Assembly (NCBI RefSeq): GCF_017874315.1
Contig: NZ_JAGGLG010000007.1
Coordinates: 1-64,000 of the forward strand
Source: Symbiobacterium terraclitae
GTDB taxonomy: Bacteria; Bacillota; Sulfobacillia; Symbiobacteriales; Symbiobacteriaceae
Direction of reading: 5' to 3'
DNA length: 64,000 bases
The notes under the pieces were generated by a model that was given only the letters and a program-made list of their open reading frames with translations, did not search any database and had not been told where the DNA came from. How positions within the stretch are numbered: the first letter of the stretch is position 1; each line of letters opens with the position of its first letter. Positions 22,018 through 32,171 of this stretch are shown piece after piece. The position numbers and the translations under genes were made by a program.

Positions 22018-24527
22018 ACCAGACGCCCTACCGCTGGGATACCGGGCTGCGGGTGCGGGTGTTCGGCCTGCTTCTCTTCCTGCTCTCGCTGCTGGTGGGG
22101 CTGGGCCTGATCCTCACCATCACCTTCACCCAGCTCAACACCTACCGGGAGCGGGCGGAGGCCAGCCAGCAGAACGTCAACCGCATGCAGCAGGTGGCCA
22201 CCACCTACGCCGAGATGACGGCCGCCCTCAGGGGTTACCTGCTGACCGGCAGCGAGGTGGTGCTGGCGCCGTACGGGCCCGGCCTGATGGAGGTCGAGAA
22301 GCTGCTCACCCAGCTGGAACACGACGTGGAAGATCAGGATGAGCAGCTGGCGCGCGTGCGCCGCGTGCGGGAGCTCATTGAGAACTGGCGGTCGCGGGTG
22401 GCCGACCCGGAGATCGAGCGCAAGCGCCAGGGCTCGCCGGACGCGGGCAGCCTGCTGATGGACGAAGGCGTCAACTACATCGCCCTGATCAGGGCGGAGC
22501 GGGATGCGTTCATCGACGCCGAGTCCCGCCTTGAGGAGACCGGCATGCTGAACGCGAACCGGGCCGCGGACCAGGTGGTGCTCGTCACCTGGCTGGCGAT
22601 CTCCCTCGCTGCGGTGCTGGCGCTGGGCGGCTTCCTGATCTTCGCCCGCGGCGTCACCCGGTCCACCACCGCCCTCGCCGAGGCGGCCAACCGCATCGCC
22701 CAGGGCGAGCGCGGGGTGGTGCTCGAGGCGCCGCTGGACGGTGAGCTGCAGGTCGTGGCCAACGCCTTCGCCGCGATGTCCGTCACGCTCGCCGAGCAGG
22801 AGAAGCGGCTCCAGGCGCAGCAGGAGCAGCTGATCGCCCAGAACGAGGAGCTGCTCGCCCAGCAGGAGTCGGTGAAGCAGCACGCGGAAGAGCTGGAGCG
22901 GCAGGAGCGCCACCTGAGCCGGCTGCACAGCCTCTCAAGCAAGATGGTGGGCTCCATCGAGATCGACCAGCTCTCCACCCTGATCCTGGACGAGTACCTC
23001 GACCTCTACGGCGGGGTGGCCGGCGCCCTCCTGATGGCGGACGAGTTCGGCGAGCGGCTGCGGGTCCTGTCCGAGCGCTGGCTGTCGCCGGAGCTGAAGG
23101 GCCAGTTCATCCCCGCCTCCGGCCAGCTCGCCCGCTGCATGGAGCTCAAGGAGGTCGTGATCGCCCGCTACCCCGAAACGCAGACCCGGTTCTCGGTCTG
23201 GACGCACGCGGTGCCCGTGACGCAGGAGATCTACGTGCCGCTGGTGCACACCGGCCGGGCCATCGGCGTGGTGGTCATCGCCTTCACCGAGCCGACCGAG
23301 GTGAACGCCGAGGCCAGGGCGCTCTGGCACGCCGTGGCCAGCCAGGCCTCGGTGGCGCTGGCGGCGGCCCAGAACCACCTGGAGGTGAAGCGGGCGTTCA
23401 CCGCCCTGCAGGAGCAGGCGGCGCAGATCGAGATGCTCAACGCCCAGCTCGAGGAGGAGCGGGACCGCACCTCGGCCCAGTTGGACATCTACCTCTCCAT
23501 CGTCTCGACGATGCCGGCCGGCGCGTGGCTCTGCGACACCGGCGGCAACCTGCTGGTCTCCAACTCGATGTTCCAGGAGTTCTTCGGCGCGACGGCGCCC
23601 GACGAGCCCCTGGAGAAGGTGCTCGCCCGGATCAGCGCCGTGCTGCCTCCGGACGATCCCTTCCCCGAGATCGTCCGCCAGCTGATCCACGACCCGCGGG
23701 AGACGGCCGACGGCAGGCTGCACCTGACGACCGGCTACACGCTGCAGTGGTCCTCCGCCCCCGTCGGGTCCGGCCAGAGCCGGGTAGGCCGCCTCTTCAC
23801 CTTCCAGGACGTCACCGAACTGGCCGAGCTCGACCGGCTGAAGTCGGAGTTCGTCAACACCGTCTCCCACGAGCTGCGCACGCCGCTCACCTCCATCATG
23901 GGCTACCTGAGCCTGGTACTGGCGGAGACGGTGGGGCCGCTGCAGGAGCAGCAGCGGGAGTTCCTCAACGTGGTCTCCCGCAACACCAGCCGGCTGGCCA
24001 ACCTGATCAACGACCTGCTGGACATCCAGCGCATCGAATCCGGCCGCATGCCGCTCAACCTCACCCCCACCTCGCTCTCCCAGGTGGTGAGCCAGGTGGC
24101 CGAGACCTTCCGGGTGCAGGCCGAGCAGAAGGGGCTCTCCTTCACCGTCAACCTGCCGGAGGGCGGCGAGCCGCTGATCCAGGCCGACCCGGACCGGCTG
24201 ACGCAGATCGTCTCCAACCTGGTCTCCAACGCCGTGAAGTACACCCGCGAGGGCGGGGTGACCATCACCGTGTCCGCCGACGGCGACCGCGTGGAACTCT
24301 CGGTGGCCGACACGGGCATCGGCATCTCCCCCTCCGACCAGAAGCGGATTTTCGAGAAGTTCTACCGGGCGGAGCACCCCTACGTCCGGGAGGTGGGCGG
24401 CACCGGCCTCGGGCTGCCCATCGTGCGGACGATGGTCGAGGAGCACGGCGGGGAACTGCGGCTGGAGAGCGAGCCGGGCAAGGGATCGCGGTTTACCGTC
24501 ACCTTCAGGGCCTGGCGCGCGGAGTAG
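22014..24527 (+). CDS. Multi-domain sensor histidine kinase (CHASE3-like, HAMP, GAF, PAS, HisKA, HATPase)
   Basis: An 837-aa kinase. Transmembrane helices at about 15-38 and 187-211 enclose an extracellular helical domain (about 38-182) like CHASE3. A HAMP domain (about 212-265) leads into a coiled coil (about 262-310), a GAF domain (about 315-455), a second coiled coil and a PAS domain (about 488-595). The HisKA phosphoacceptor is H619 in VSHELRTPLTS; HATPase follows with DRLTQIVSNLVSNAVKY, DTGIGI and GTGLGL. It is translationally coupled to the receiver at 21655. Confidence 0.9.
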   Translation: MNQTPYRWDTGLRVRVFGLLLFLLSLLVGLGLILTITFTQLNTYRERAEASQQNVNRMQQVATTYAEMTAALRGYLLTGSEVVLAPYGPGLMEVEKLLTQLEHDVEDQDEQLARVRRVRELIENWRSRVADPEIERKRQGSPDAGSLLMDEGVNYIALIRAERDAFIDAESRLEETGMLNANRAADQVVLVTWLAISLAAVLALGGFLIFARGVTRSTTALAEAANRIAQGERGVVLEAPLDGELQVVANAFAAMSVTLAEQEKRLQAQQEQLIAQNEELLAQQESVKQHAEELERQERHLSRLHSLSSKMVGSIEIDQLSTLILDEYLDLYGGVAGALLMADEFGERLRVLSERWLSPELKGQFIPASGQLARCMELKEVVIARYPETQTRFSVWTHAVPVTQEIYVPLVHTGRAIGVVVIAFTEPTEVNAEARALWHAVASQASVALAAAQNHLEVKRAFTALQEQAAQIEMLNAQLEEERDRTSAQLDIYLSIVSTMPAGAWLCDTGGNLLVSNSMFQEFFGATAPDEPLEKVLARISAVLPPDDPFPEIVRQLIHDPRETADGRLHLTTGYTLQWSSAPVGSGQSRVGRLFTFQDVTELAELDRLKSEFVNTVSHELRTPLTSIMGYLSLVLAETVGPLQEQQREFLNVVSRNTSRLANLINDLLDIQRIESGRMPLNLTPTSLSQVVSQVAETFRVQAEQKGLSFTVNLPEGGEPLIQADPDRLTQIVSNLVSNAVKYTREGGVTITVSADGDRVELSVADTGIGISPSDQKRIFEKFYRAEHPYVREVGGTGLGLPIVRTMVEEHGGELRLESEPGKGSRFTVTFRAWRAE

Positions 24528-24548
24528 GGCGACGGGGAGGTTCTGCCC

Positions 24549-24899
24549 ATGCGGGACGAGGTGGAGGCGCTCCTGCTGCATGCGTTCATCGACCTGATCG
24601 AAGAGCGGAAGGCTGCGGGCCGCCGCGAGCTGGCGGCCACCCACGAGACCATCGCCCGCTGGCTCTCCGACCGGACGGGCCTGGCGGTGACGCCCCGGCA
24701 CGTGCAGTACCTGACGCTCGCCCTGCGGGACGGGCAGATCATCGACGTGGGCGGCGGCGGGATCGGCCGGCCCAACACCTACGACACCCGGGAGGCCGCC
24801 ATGGGCACCGAGGCCTTCTGGGATCAGGTGGAGGCCTTCCTGATGGTCTGGCGCATGCCGGGCCGGGATACGCTGCGCAAGGCCGGTCCCGGTGCCTGA
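24549..24899 (+). CDS. Small winged-helix-like protein
   Basis: A 116-aa protein 21 bp downstream of the histidine kinase. The N-terminal 75 residues suggest a helix-turn-helix: ATHETIARWLSDRTGLAVTPRHV and LTLALRDGQIIDVGGGG fit two helices, a recognition helix and a wing. The C-terminal part has no match. It may be the DNA-binding output of the kinase-receiver pair, but this is only positional inference. Confidence 0.6.
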   Translation: MRDEVEALLLHAFIDLIEERKAAGRRELAATHETIARWLSDRTGLAVTPRHVQYLTLALRDGQIIDVGGGGIGRPNTYDTREAAMGTEAFWDQVEAFLMVWRMPGRDTLRKAGPGA

Positions 24900-24923
24900 C
24901 GACGCGGCGCCCGGGCACGAAAG

Positions 24924-24948
24924 GACCCCGCCCGCTCTGGGCGGGGTC
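24924..24948 (+). terminator. Terminator after the kinase operon
   Basis: GACCCCGCCC and GGGCGGGGTC form a perfect 10-bp stem with a 5-nt loop, 25 bp after the stop at 24899. Confidence 0.65.
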
Positions 24949-24964
24949 TCAGACTGCAGACAAG

Positions 24965-25005
24965 GGCGCCCCCGGCGGCCGACGGACGGCCGGAACGGGG
25001 GCGCC
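24965..25005. terminator. Second hairpin between convergent genes
   Basis: GGCGCCCCC pairs with GGGGGCGCC across 23 nt that themselves fold (CGGCCGACGGACGGCCG). TCTTGTT follows on the plus strand. It separates the kinase operon from the convergent gene ending at 25018. Confidence 0.6.
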
Positions 25006-25017
25006 TCTTGTTCCGCA

Positions 25018-25695
25018 TCAGTTGCGCTTGCTGGAAACCCTGGCCCGTATCCAGCTGATCAGCGCATCCTCCGAGCGCGTCTGCAGGTAGATGGAGCCCG
25101 GCCCGGTGAACTCGCAGACGAGGCCCTCACCGCTGGCGAAGGTGGAGAACCAGCCCTGCGCCGCCTTGCGGACGGTGAAGCCCATGCCGTCGGTGAAGCC
25201 GACCACGTGGCCGTTGTCGACGACGTACCGCTCCCCCGGGGCGAGGTCCCGCCGGTGGATCGCGCCGTAGGCGGAGAACAGCACGCCGCCGGTTCCCCGC
25301 ACCTGCAGGAGGATGAGCCTGTGGGAGCCGAAAAAGCCCTGTGCGCCGCCCCACCGGGAGTCGACAGAGAGGCTGGGATCTGCAGCGAGGTACGCGCCGG
25401 ACCGCAGGTAGAAGGTCTCTCCCGCCAGTTCAAGGTAGCCGATGTCGCCCGGCAGCGGCGGGGCGAGGGCCAGCTCACCGGCGCCGCTGCGCGCCTGGTA
25501 GCGGGAGATGAAGAAGGACTCCCCGCCCAACGACCGGCCCAGGGCGCCCAGAAAGCCCCCCTTCATCTCGGCCTCCAGTTCGATGTTGCTGCTCATCGAG
25601 ACCATGGCGCCGGCCTCGGCCTGAACCTCCTCGCCCGGCGCCAGATGCACGACGGCCAGCGAGTAGCCGGGCTGGTAGCAGATCTCACAGCGCAT
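25018..25695 (-). CDS. AIM24 / TIGR00266 family protein
   Basis: A 225-aa protein built of repeated beta strands. It has the family's opening phrases YSLAVVHLAPGEEVQAEAGAMV (in part) and MKGGFLGALGRSLGGESFF, then LAPGERYVVDNGHVVGF. Members are soluble, related to mitochondrial AIM24, and function is not established. Length is normal for the bacterial family. It is a single-gene unit with its own upstream region. Confidence 0.85.
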   Translation of the reverse strand: MRCEICYQPGYSLAVVHLAPGEEVQAEAGAMVSMSSNIELEAEMKGGFLGALGRSLGGESFFISRYQARSGAGELALAPPLPGDIGYLELAGETFYLRSGAYLAADPSLSVDSRWGGAQGFFGSHRLILLQVRGTGGVLFSAYGAIHRRDLAPGERYVVDNGHVVGFTDGMGFTVRKAAQGWFSTFASGEGLVCEFTGPGSIYLQTRSEDALISWIRARVSSKRN

Positions 25696-25863
25696 GGCTC
25701 AACCTCCCGCGTTCTGGCATTCTCCGCTCTTCGCAGCAAGGTATGCTCCTCTTGCCAGACCATTCGGGAATACCTCCCGAGACCTCCGGTCCGCGGGCGC
25801 CGGCCTCCGGGCGCGCCGTCGGGCCGGAACGCCGCGGCCGACTTCCTCCGGGCGCGCGGAAAA

Positions 25864-25896
25864 GGCGGAACACCGCCGCCGGGGCGGTGTTCCGCC
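25864..25896 (-). terminator. Terminator of mrp
   Basis: A perfect 14-bp stem, GGCGGAACACCGCC with GGCGGTGTTCCGCC, and a 5-nt loop. On the minus strand TTTTCC follows. It lies 49 bp past the mrp stop. The rest of the 250 bp before the AIM24-like gene shows nothing else. Confidence 0.85.
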
Positions 25897-25945
25897 GGTA
25901 GTTCCCACCAGGCCGAGAGGGGCGTCCGCCCCTCTCCCTCCGTTC

Positions 25946-27058
25946 CTACAGCACCTTCAGCTCGTCGGTCCAGACCTTGGGCGGCGACAGCTCCGCCAGC
26001 TTGCGAGCGGCCTGCAGGTAGGCCTGCGCCGCCGGGTGGTCCTCCTTGTCGGCCACGATCGGGTCCCCCACGTCGGAGCCCAGGCGGACGTCGGCGGTCA
26101 GCGGGATCTCGGCGATCACCTCGCAGCCCAGGTTGGCCGCGAGCGCCTGCCCGCCGCCCTTGCCGAAGATGAAGTGCTTCTTCTCGCACTGGTCGCAGAG
26201 GAAGTAGGCCATGTTCTCGATGACGCCGAGGATGCGCTGGTTGGTCTTGGCCGCCATCGACCCCACCCGGGAGGCCACCTGGGCGGCAGCCGCCTGCGGC
26301 GTGGTGACCAGCACCAGGTCGGTGTTGGGCAGCATCTGGGCGACGGAGAGGGCCACGTCGCCGGTGCCCGGCGGGAGGTCGATCAGCAGGTAGTCCAGCT
26401 TGCCCCACTGCACGTTCAGCAGGAACTGCTCGATCATCTTGCCGAGCATCGGGCCGCGCCAGATGATGGCCTGGTCCTCGTTCACCAGGCTTCCGGCCGA
26501 GATGAACGGGATGTCGTGCGCCCAGACGGGCAGCAGCATCTGGTCGTCCAGTGCCTGCGGCCGGGACATGTTACCCATCATGCGGGGGATCGAGAAGCCG
26601 TAGATGTCGGCGTCGATGATGCCGACGCTGTACCCCAGCTTCTTGAGGGCCACGGCCAGGTTGACGGTGGTCGTGGACTTGCCGACGCCGCCCTTGCCCG
26701 AGGCGACGCCGATGATGGTCGTCTTGGACGCCAGGGCCATGGTGGACTTCCTGGCCTCGCCGTGGGGCTCGCCGCCGCGGACTTTGGCGGCCACGGCCGC
26801 GCGCTCCTCGTCCGTCATGGCGCCGAACTGTACGGTGACCCGCTCGACGCCGGGCACCTTGCCGAGGGCCGCCTCCACATCCTGCTGGAAGCGGTGCTTC
26901 AGCGGGCAGCCCGGCACCGTCAGGTTGACGGTCACCGTGACGTGGCCGCCGTCGATCTGAATATCCTTCACCATGTCGAGCTCGACAATGGACTTGTGCA
27001 GCTCCGGATCGTTGACGACCTTCAAGGCTTCCAGGACTTGCTCGCGGGTGATGGCCAT
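25946..27058 (-). CDS. mrp: Mrp/ApbC-type Fe-S carrier ATPase
   Basis: A 370-aa protein. The N-terminal MIP18/DUF59 domain (about 1-85) is followed by a P-loop ATPase domain with GKGGVGKSTTTVN near residue 122, DADIYGFSIP, and DLPPGTGD. CDQCEKKHFIFG gives the C-x-x-C that bridges an Fe-S cluster in a homodimer. It carries Fe-S clusters to apoproteins. ATG 27058 has GGGAGGAGAGGTAA upstream. Confidence 0.92.
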   Translation of the reverse strand: MAITREQVLEALKVVNDPELHKSIVELDMVKDIQIDGGHVTVTVNLTVPGCPLKHRFQQDVEAALGKVPGVERVTVQFGAMTDEERAAVAAKVRGGEPHGEARKSTMALASKTTIIGVASGKGGVGKSTTTVNLAVALKKLGYSVGIIDADIYGFSIPRMMGNMSRPQALDDQMLLPVWAHDIPFISAGSLVNEDQAIIWRGPMLGKMIEQFLLNVQWGKLDYLLIDLPPGTGDVALSVAQMLPNTDLVLVTTPQAAAAQVASRVGSMAAKTNQRILGVIENMAYFLCDQCEKKHFIFGKGGGQALAANLGCEVIAEIPLTADVRLGSDVGDPIVADKEDHPAAQAYLQAARKLAELSPPKVWTDELKVL

Positions 27059-27208
27059 TCGGTTACCTCTCCTCCCGGGCCCGCGGGGGGCCGTTCATCA
27101 AACGTCGCGCTACATACAGCATACCCGGATTGCGCCGATCAAGGGGTGACAGCGGTCACACCTCGACTCAGCCTTTAGACGTGAGGGCGCGGCGCGCAAG
27201 TACGGGAC

Positions 27209-27634
27209 CTACGCGCCCTGCTCCAGCCGCCGGTGGAAGAGATCCCACAGCTCCGGCGCAAGCTTCGGCAGGGCGCCCGCGCGGCCGGAGGGACCCAGGA
27301 AGGCGTGGGTGGTGCTGCCCTCGCAGCAGAGCCGGCCGTCCTCCGCCCGGGAGATGCGGTAGGCGAAGGTAATGCGGGCGGGCGTCAGCCGCTCCACCCG
27401 GGTCTCCACGTCCAGCAGGTCGTCGTACCGGGCGGGGTAAACCCACTTCACCTGCGCCTCGGTGACCGGCACCATCACGCCCCGGCGCTCGAAGTCGACG
27501 TAGGGCGCGCCCCACGCCCGCATCAGCTCGTTGCGCCCGACCTCGAACCACACCAGGTAGTTGGCGTGGTAGACGACGCCCATCGCGTCGGTATCGGCGT
27601 ACCGAACCCGCACCTGCGTCCTGACCACAGGCAT
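27209..27634 (-). CDS. 4-hydroxybenzoyl-CoA thioesterase family (YbgC-like) acyl-CoA thioesterase
   Basis: A 141-aa hotdog-fold protein of normal length. The N-terminal RVRYADTDAMGVVYHANYLVWFE (in part) is the YbgC/FadM motif, with catalytic Asp in ADTDAMG. It hydrolyses acyl-CoA thioesters; the chain length is not known. It stands alone between mrp and pyk. Confidence 0.85.
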   Translation of the reverse strand: MPVVRTQVRVRYADTDAMGVVYHANYLVWFEVGRNELMRAWGAPYVDFERRGVMVPVTEAQVKWVYPARYDDLLDVETRVERLTPARITFAYRISRAEDGRLCCEGSTTHAFLGPSGRAGALPKLAPELWDLFHRRLEQGA

Positions 27635-27703
27635 GCCCCCTGCTCAAATCATGTCCACTCAAACAGTGTTACCCTTTTTGCTGCCAGTGGTCAAGAAGCG
27701 AGA

Positions 27704-27725
27704 CGGGAGGGGGCACCCCCTCCCG
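27704..27725 (-). terminator. Possible terminator of the pfkA-pyk operon
   Basis: CGGGAGGGGG and CCCCCTCCCG are separated by two bases, so the real loop would use the inner pairs. On the minus strand it is followed by TCTCGCTTCTT. It is 7 bp past the pyk stop. Confidence 0.5.
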
Positions 27726-27731
27726 CATGTG

Positions 27732-29486
27732 CTACCTGACGGTCGCCTCGCCCCGGAGCACCAGGCCGTGCGCCACGTCCAGCGTGATGACCGCTCCGTC
27801 GGCGATGCGCCTCGTCGCCTCGGCGGCGCCGACGATCACCGGCTTGCCCAGGGAGATGCCGGCCACCGCCGCGTGGGAGGTAAGGCCGCCCTCCTCGGTC
27901 ACGATGCCCGCCGCCCGCTCCATCGCCGGGACGTAGGCGGCATCGGTGAAGCGGGTGACGAGGATCTCGCCCGGCTGCACCGCATCCAGGTCGTCCTCGG
28001 AGAGCACCAGGCGCGCCCGGCCCGTGACCGGCTGGCGGCCGATGCCGGTGCCCTGCGCCAGCACATCCGCCACGGTGTGGACCTTGATCAGGTTGGTGGT
28101 GCCCTTGACGCCCAGGGGCAGGCCGGCGGTGATGATGATCAGGTCGCCGTTCTTCACGACGCCGGAGGCCAGGGCGCCCTCCACGGCGCGCTGGGTCAGG
28201 TCCTCGGAGCCCACGGCCTCGGGCATGACCACCGGGATGACGCCCCAGACCAGCCGGAGCTGGCGCGCCACCTCCGGCGAGGGGGTGACGGCGATGACAG
28301 GGCAGGACGGGCGGTACTTGGAGACCATGCGGGCCGTGAAGCCCGAGGTCGTGGCCGAGACGATGGCGGAGGCGCCCAGGTCGCTGGCGGTGGTCACCGT
28401 GGCGTGCGAGATGGCCTCGGTCACGGTGTCGAGCTTGCCGAACCGGCCGCGCCGGGAGAGCATCGCCGAGTGGTCCAGGGCCTCCTCGGTCCGGCGGGCG
28501 ATGGAGGCCATCACCTTCACCGCCTCCACCGGGTACTGGCCGGCGGCCGACTCGGCGGAGAGCATGATCGCGTCGGTGCCGTCCATGATGGCGTTGGCCA
28601 CGTCGGAGGCCTCGGCACGGGTCGGGCGGGGCTTGGTGACCATCGACTCCAGCATCTGCGTGGCGGTGATCACGGGCTTGCCCATGGCGTTGGCCCGCTC
28701 GATCATCTGCTTCTGCATCAGCGGGACCTCTTCGGTGGGGACCTCCACGCCCAGGTCGCCGCGCGCGACCATCAGGCCGTCGGAGACCTGCAGGATCGCC
28801 TCCAGGTTGTCGAAGCCCTCCTGGGACTCGACCTTGGAGATGATCTGCTGGTGGCCCCCCGCCTGCTCGATCACCCGGCGGATGTCGAGCACGTCCTGCG
28901 CCTTCCGGATAAAGGAGCCGGCGACGAAGTCGACGCCCATCTCGACGCCGAAGCGGATGTCCTCCTCGTCCTTCTCCGAGAGCGCCGGCAGCGAGACCTT
29001 GGTGCCCGGCAGGTTCACCTTCTTGCGGTCGGAGAGCTGGCCGCCCACGATGACCCGGCAGAGGATCTCGGTCGGGCGCACCTCGACGGCCTGGAAGGTC
29101 AGGTTGCCGTCGTCCAGGAGGAGGTAGCCGCCCTCGGGCACATCGTTCACGATGCCCGGGTACTGCACCCACACCCGCTCCTGGTTGCCCACGCACTTCT
29201 CGGTCGTGAGGGTGAAGAAGTCGCCTTCCCGCAGCAGGATCTTACCGTTTTCAAAGGTACCGATACGAATTTCAGGCCCCTTAAGGTCGATCATGATGCC
29301 GACGTCCTTGCCCACCCGGCGCCCAGCCTCGCGGATGTTGGCAATCCGCCGCCGGTGCTCCTCCTGGGTGCCGTGGCTGAAGTTCAGCCGGCAGACGTCG
29401 ACGCCGGCCTCGATCAGCCGGGTCAGCACCTCAACCCGCTCGCTGGCGGGGCCGATGGTCGCAACAATCTTGGTCTTCCGCAGCAT
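27732..29486 (-). CDS. pyk: Pyruvate kinase with C-terminal PEP-utiliser-like domain
   Basis: A 584-aa enzyme, longer than the common 470 aa because of a C-terminal extension of about 110 residues. The catalytic barrel has KIVATIGPASE, GVDVCRLNFSHG and MVARGDLGVE; the active-site lysine region IISKVES is present. The extension has TEEGGLTSHAAVAG, the phosphohistidine-like motif seen in Bacillus pyruvate kinases. It makes pyruvate and ATP from PEP. It follows pfkA by 23 bp, a standard glycolytic pair. Confidence 0.95.
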   Translation of the reverse strand: MLRKTKIVATIGPASERVEVLTRLIEAGVDVCRLNFSHGTQEEHRRRIANIREAGRRVGKDVGIMIDLKGPEIRIGTFENGKILLREGDFFTLTTEKCVGNQERVWVQYPGIVNDVPEGGYLLLDDGNLTFQAVEVRPTEILCRVIVGGQLSDRKKVNLPGTKVSLPALSEKDEEDIRFGVEMGVDFVAGSFIRKAQDVLDIRRVIEQAGGHQQIISKVESQEGFDNLEAILQVSDGLMVARGDLGVEVPTEEVPLMQKQMIERANAMGKPVITATQMLESMVTKPRPTRAEASDVANAIMDGTDAIMLSAESAAGQYPVEAVKVMASIARRTEEALDHSAMLSRRGRFGKLDTVTEAISHATVTTASDLGASAIVSATTSGFTARMVSKYRPSCPVIAVTPSPEVARQLRLVWGVIPVVMPEAVGSEDLTQRAVEGALASGVVKNGDLIIITAGLPLGVKGTTNLIKVHTVADVLAQGTGIGRQPVTGRARLVLSEDDLDAVQPGEILVTRFTDAAYVPAMERAAGIVTEEGGLTSHAAVAGISLGKPVIVGAAEATRRIADGAVITLDVAHGLVLRGEATVR

Positions 29487-29509
29487 TGTAGCTATATCAC
29501 CTCGTCGGT

Positions 29510-30834
<1,325 letters not shown>

Positions 30835-31665
30835 ATGTCTGACCTGTTGCGACGCATGGAAGAAGCCCGGGCAGCCATCGCCGCGCGGGGCGGCGTGAGC
30901 CCGAAGGTCGGGCTCATCCTCGGCTCCGGGCTGGGCGACCTGGCCGACCAGATCGAGGGCGCCGTGCGCATCCCCTACGGTGAGATTCCCCACTTCCCGG
31001 TCTCCACCGTGCCGGGACACGCGGGGCAGCTGGTCATCGGCCACCTGGAGGGGCAGCCGGTGGTGGCCATGCAGGGGCGCGTCCACTTCTACGAGGGGTA
31101 CACGATGGAGCAGGTCACCTTCCCCGTGCGCGTGATGCGCGCCCTGGGCGTGGAGACGCTGATCGTCACCTGCGCTGCCGGCGGCCTCAACCCCGCCTTC
31201 TCGGCCGGCGACCTCATGCTGATCGTCGACCACATCAACATGATGGGGCAGGACCCGTTGCGGGGTCCCAACGCGGATGAACTCGGCCCCCGCTTCCCCG
31301 CGATGGTGGACGCCTACACCCCGGAGCTCCGCAAGCTGGCGCTTGCGGTGGCGGACGAGCTCGGCGTTGCGCTCCGCCAGGGCGTCTACTCGCCCATCTC
31401 CGGCCCGTCGTTCAACACCAGCGCCGAGCTGCGCATGCTGCAGCGGCTGGGCAGCGACGCGGTGGGCATGTCCACCGTTCCCGAGGTCGTGGTGGCCCGG
31501 CACATGGGCCTGCGCGTGCTGGGGGTGGCCTGCATCACCGACATGGCGCTGCCGGACGAGCCCATCCACCTCACCCACGAGCAGGTGATGGAGGTCGCCC
31601 TGCGCACCAAGCCGCGGTTCCAGAGCCTGATCCGGGGCGTCCTGCGCCGGATGGCGGCCATCTAG
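30835..31665 (+). CDS. punA: Purine-nucleoside phosphorylase (trimeric, PunA type)
   Basis: A 276-aa enzyme with the family length. GLILGSGLGDLAD binds phosphate, QGRVHFYEGY and TCAAGGLNPAF line the site, and MSTVPEVVVARHMG and TDMAL complete it; Glu and Asn positions of trimeric PNPs (EVV, ITDMA) fit guanine/hypoxanthine nucleosides. ATG 30835 has GAGAGGTG 8 nt upstream. Its stop shares the CTAG tetranucleotide with the convergent gene. Confidence 0.92.
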   Translation: MSDLLRRMEEARAAIAARGGVSPKVGLILGSGLGDLADQIEGAVRIPYGEIPHFPVSTVPGHAGQLVIGHLEGQPVVAMQGRVHFYEGYTMEQVTFPVRVMRALGVETLIVTCAAGGLNPAFSAGDLMLIVDHINMMGQDPLRGPNADELGPRFPAMVDAYTPELRKLALAVADELGVALRQGVYSPISGPSFNTSAELRMLQRLGSDAVGMSTVPEVVVARHMGLRVLGVACITDMALPDEPIHLTHEQVMEVALRTKPRFQSLIRGVLRRMAAI

Positions 31666-32090
31666 CTCGGATCGGCCAGCAGGTGCATGACCCAGGCGCT
31701 GTTGCGGATGACGTGCTGCGCCTCCTCGTACTCCGCCTCCAGCTGGCGCAGCTGCGCGTGGACCTCCCCCAGCCAGCGGAGCAGTTCGGCGTAGTGGACC
31801 GAATCCGTGGCGGTTGACGTGAGCCGCTGCGACAGGTCGGCCGCCCGTGCCCGGGCGCTGGCCAGCCGCGGCTCCAGTTCCTTCACCTTGGCGATCGCCC
31901 GGATGCGCTGGTTGATGAGATCGGTCGGGGTGCCGATGCCCTGCTGGATCGGCGCCCCATCTCTCTGTGTACCCTCAACGGCCCGCGGCGCCGCCTGGGC
32001 CTGCGCCTGCAGGTGGGCCGCCTCGTTGTCCCGCAGTGCCCGCCGCGCCCGCTCCGCCACACTCTCGAGCGTCTCGTGAGCCTGGCTCAT
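31662..32090 (-). CDS. Coiled-coil protein of unknown function
   Basis: A 142-aa protein, almost all alpha helix. Heptads run over about residues 1-45 and 65-135, with a Gly/Pro/Thr break near 45-60. No signal peptide or domain is recognised. ATG 32090 follows GGAAGGGGAGG 8 nt upstream, and a good promoter lies at 32130-32158. The stop overlaps the punA stop within CTAG. Confidence 0.7.
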   Translation of the reverse strand: MSQAHETLESVAERARRALRDNEAAHLQAQAQAAPRAVEGTQRDGAPIQQGIGTPTDLINQRIRAIAKVKELEPRLASARARAADLSQRLTSTATDSVHYAELLRWLGEVHAQLRQLEAEYEEAQHVIRNSAWVMHLLADPS

Positions 32091-32129
32091 CTCGATCGCC
32101 TCCCCTTCCCTCTCGTTCCCTGTGTTGCT

Positions 32130-32158
32130 ATTATATGGTTTGTTCCATCTTCTGACAA
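32130..32158 (-). promoter_or_regulatory. Sigma-A promoter of the coiled-coil gene
   Basis: On the minus strand TTGTCA, 17 bp and a perfect TATAAT. Its -35 element overlaps the ribosome binding site (AAGGGGG) of the divergent methyltransferase gene, so polymerase here may affect the other gene. Confidence 0.75.
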
Positions 32159-32171
32159 GGGGGCGAATCGC

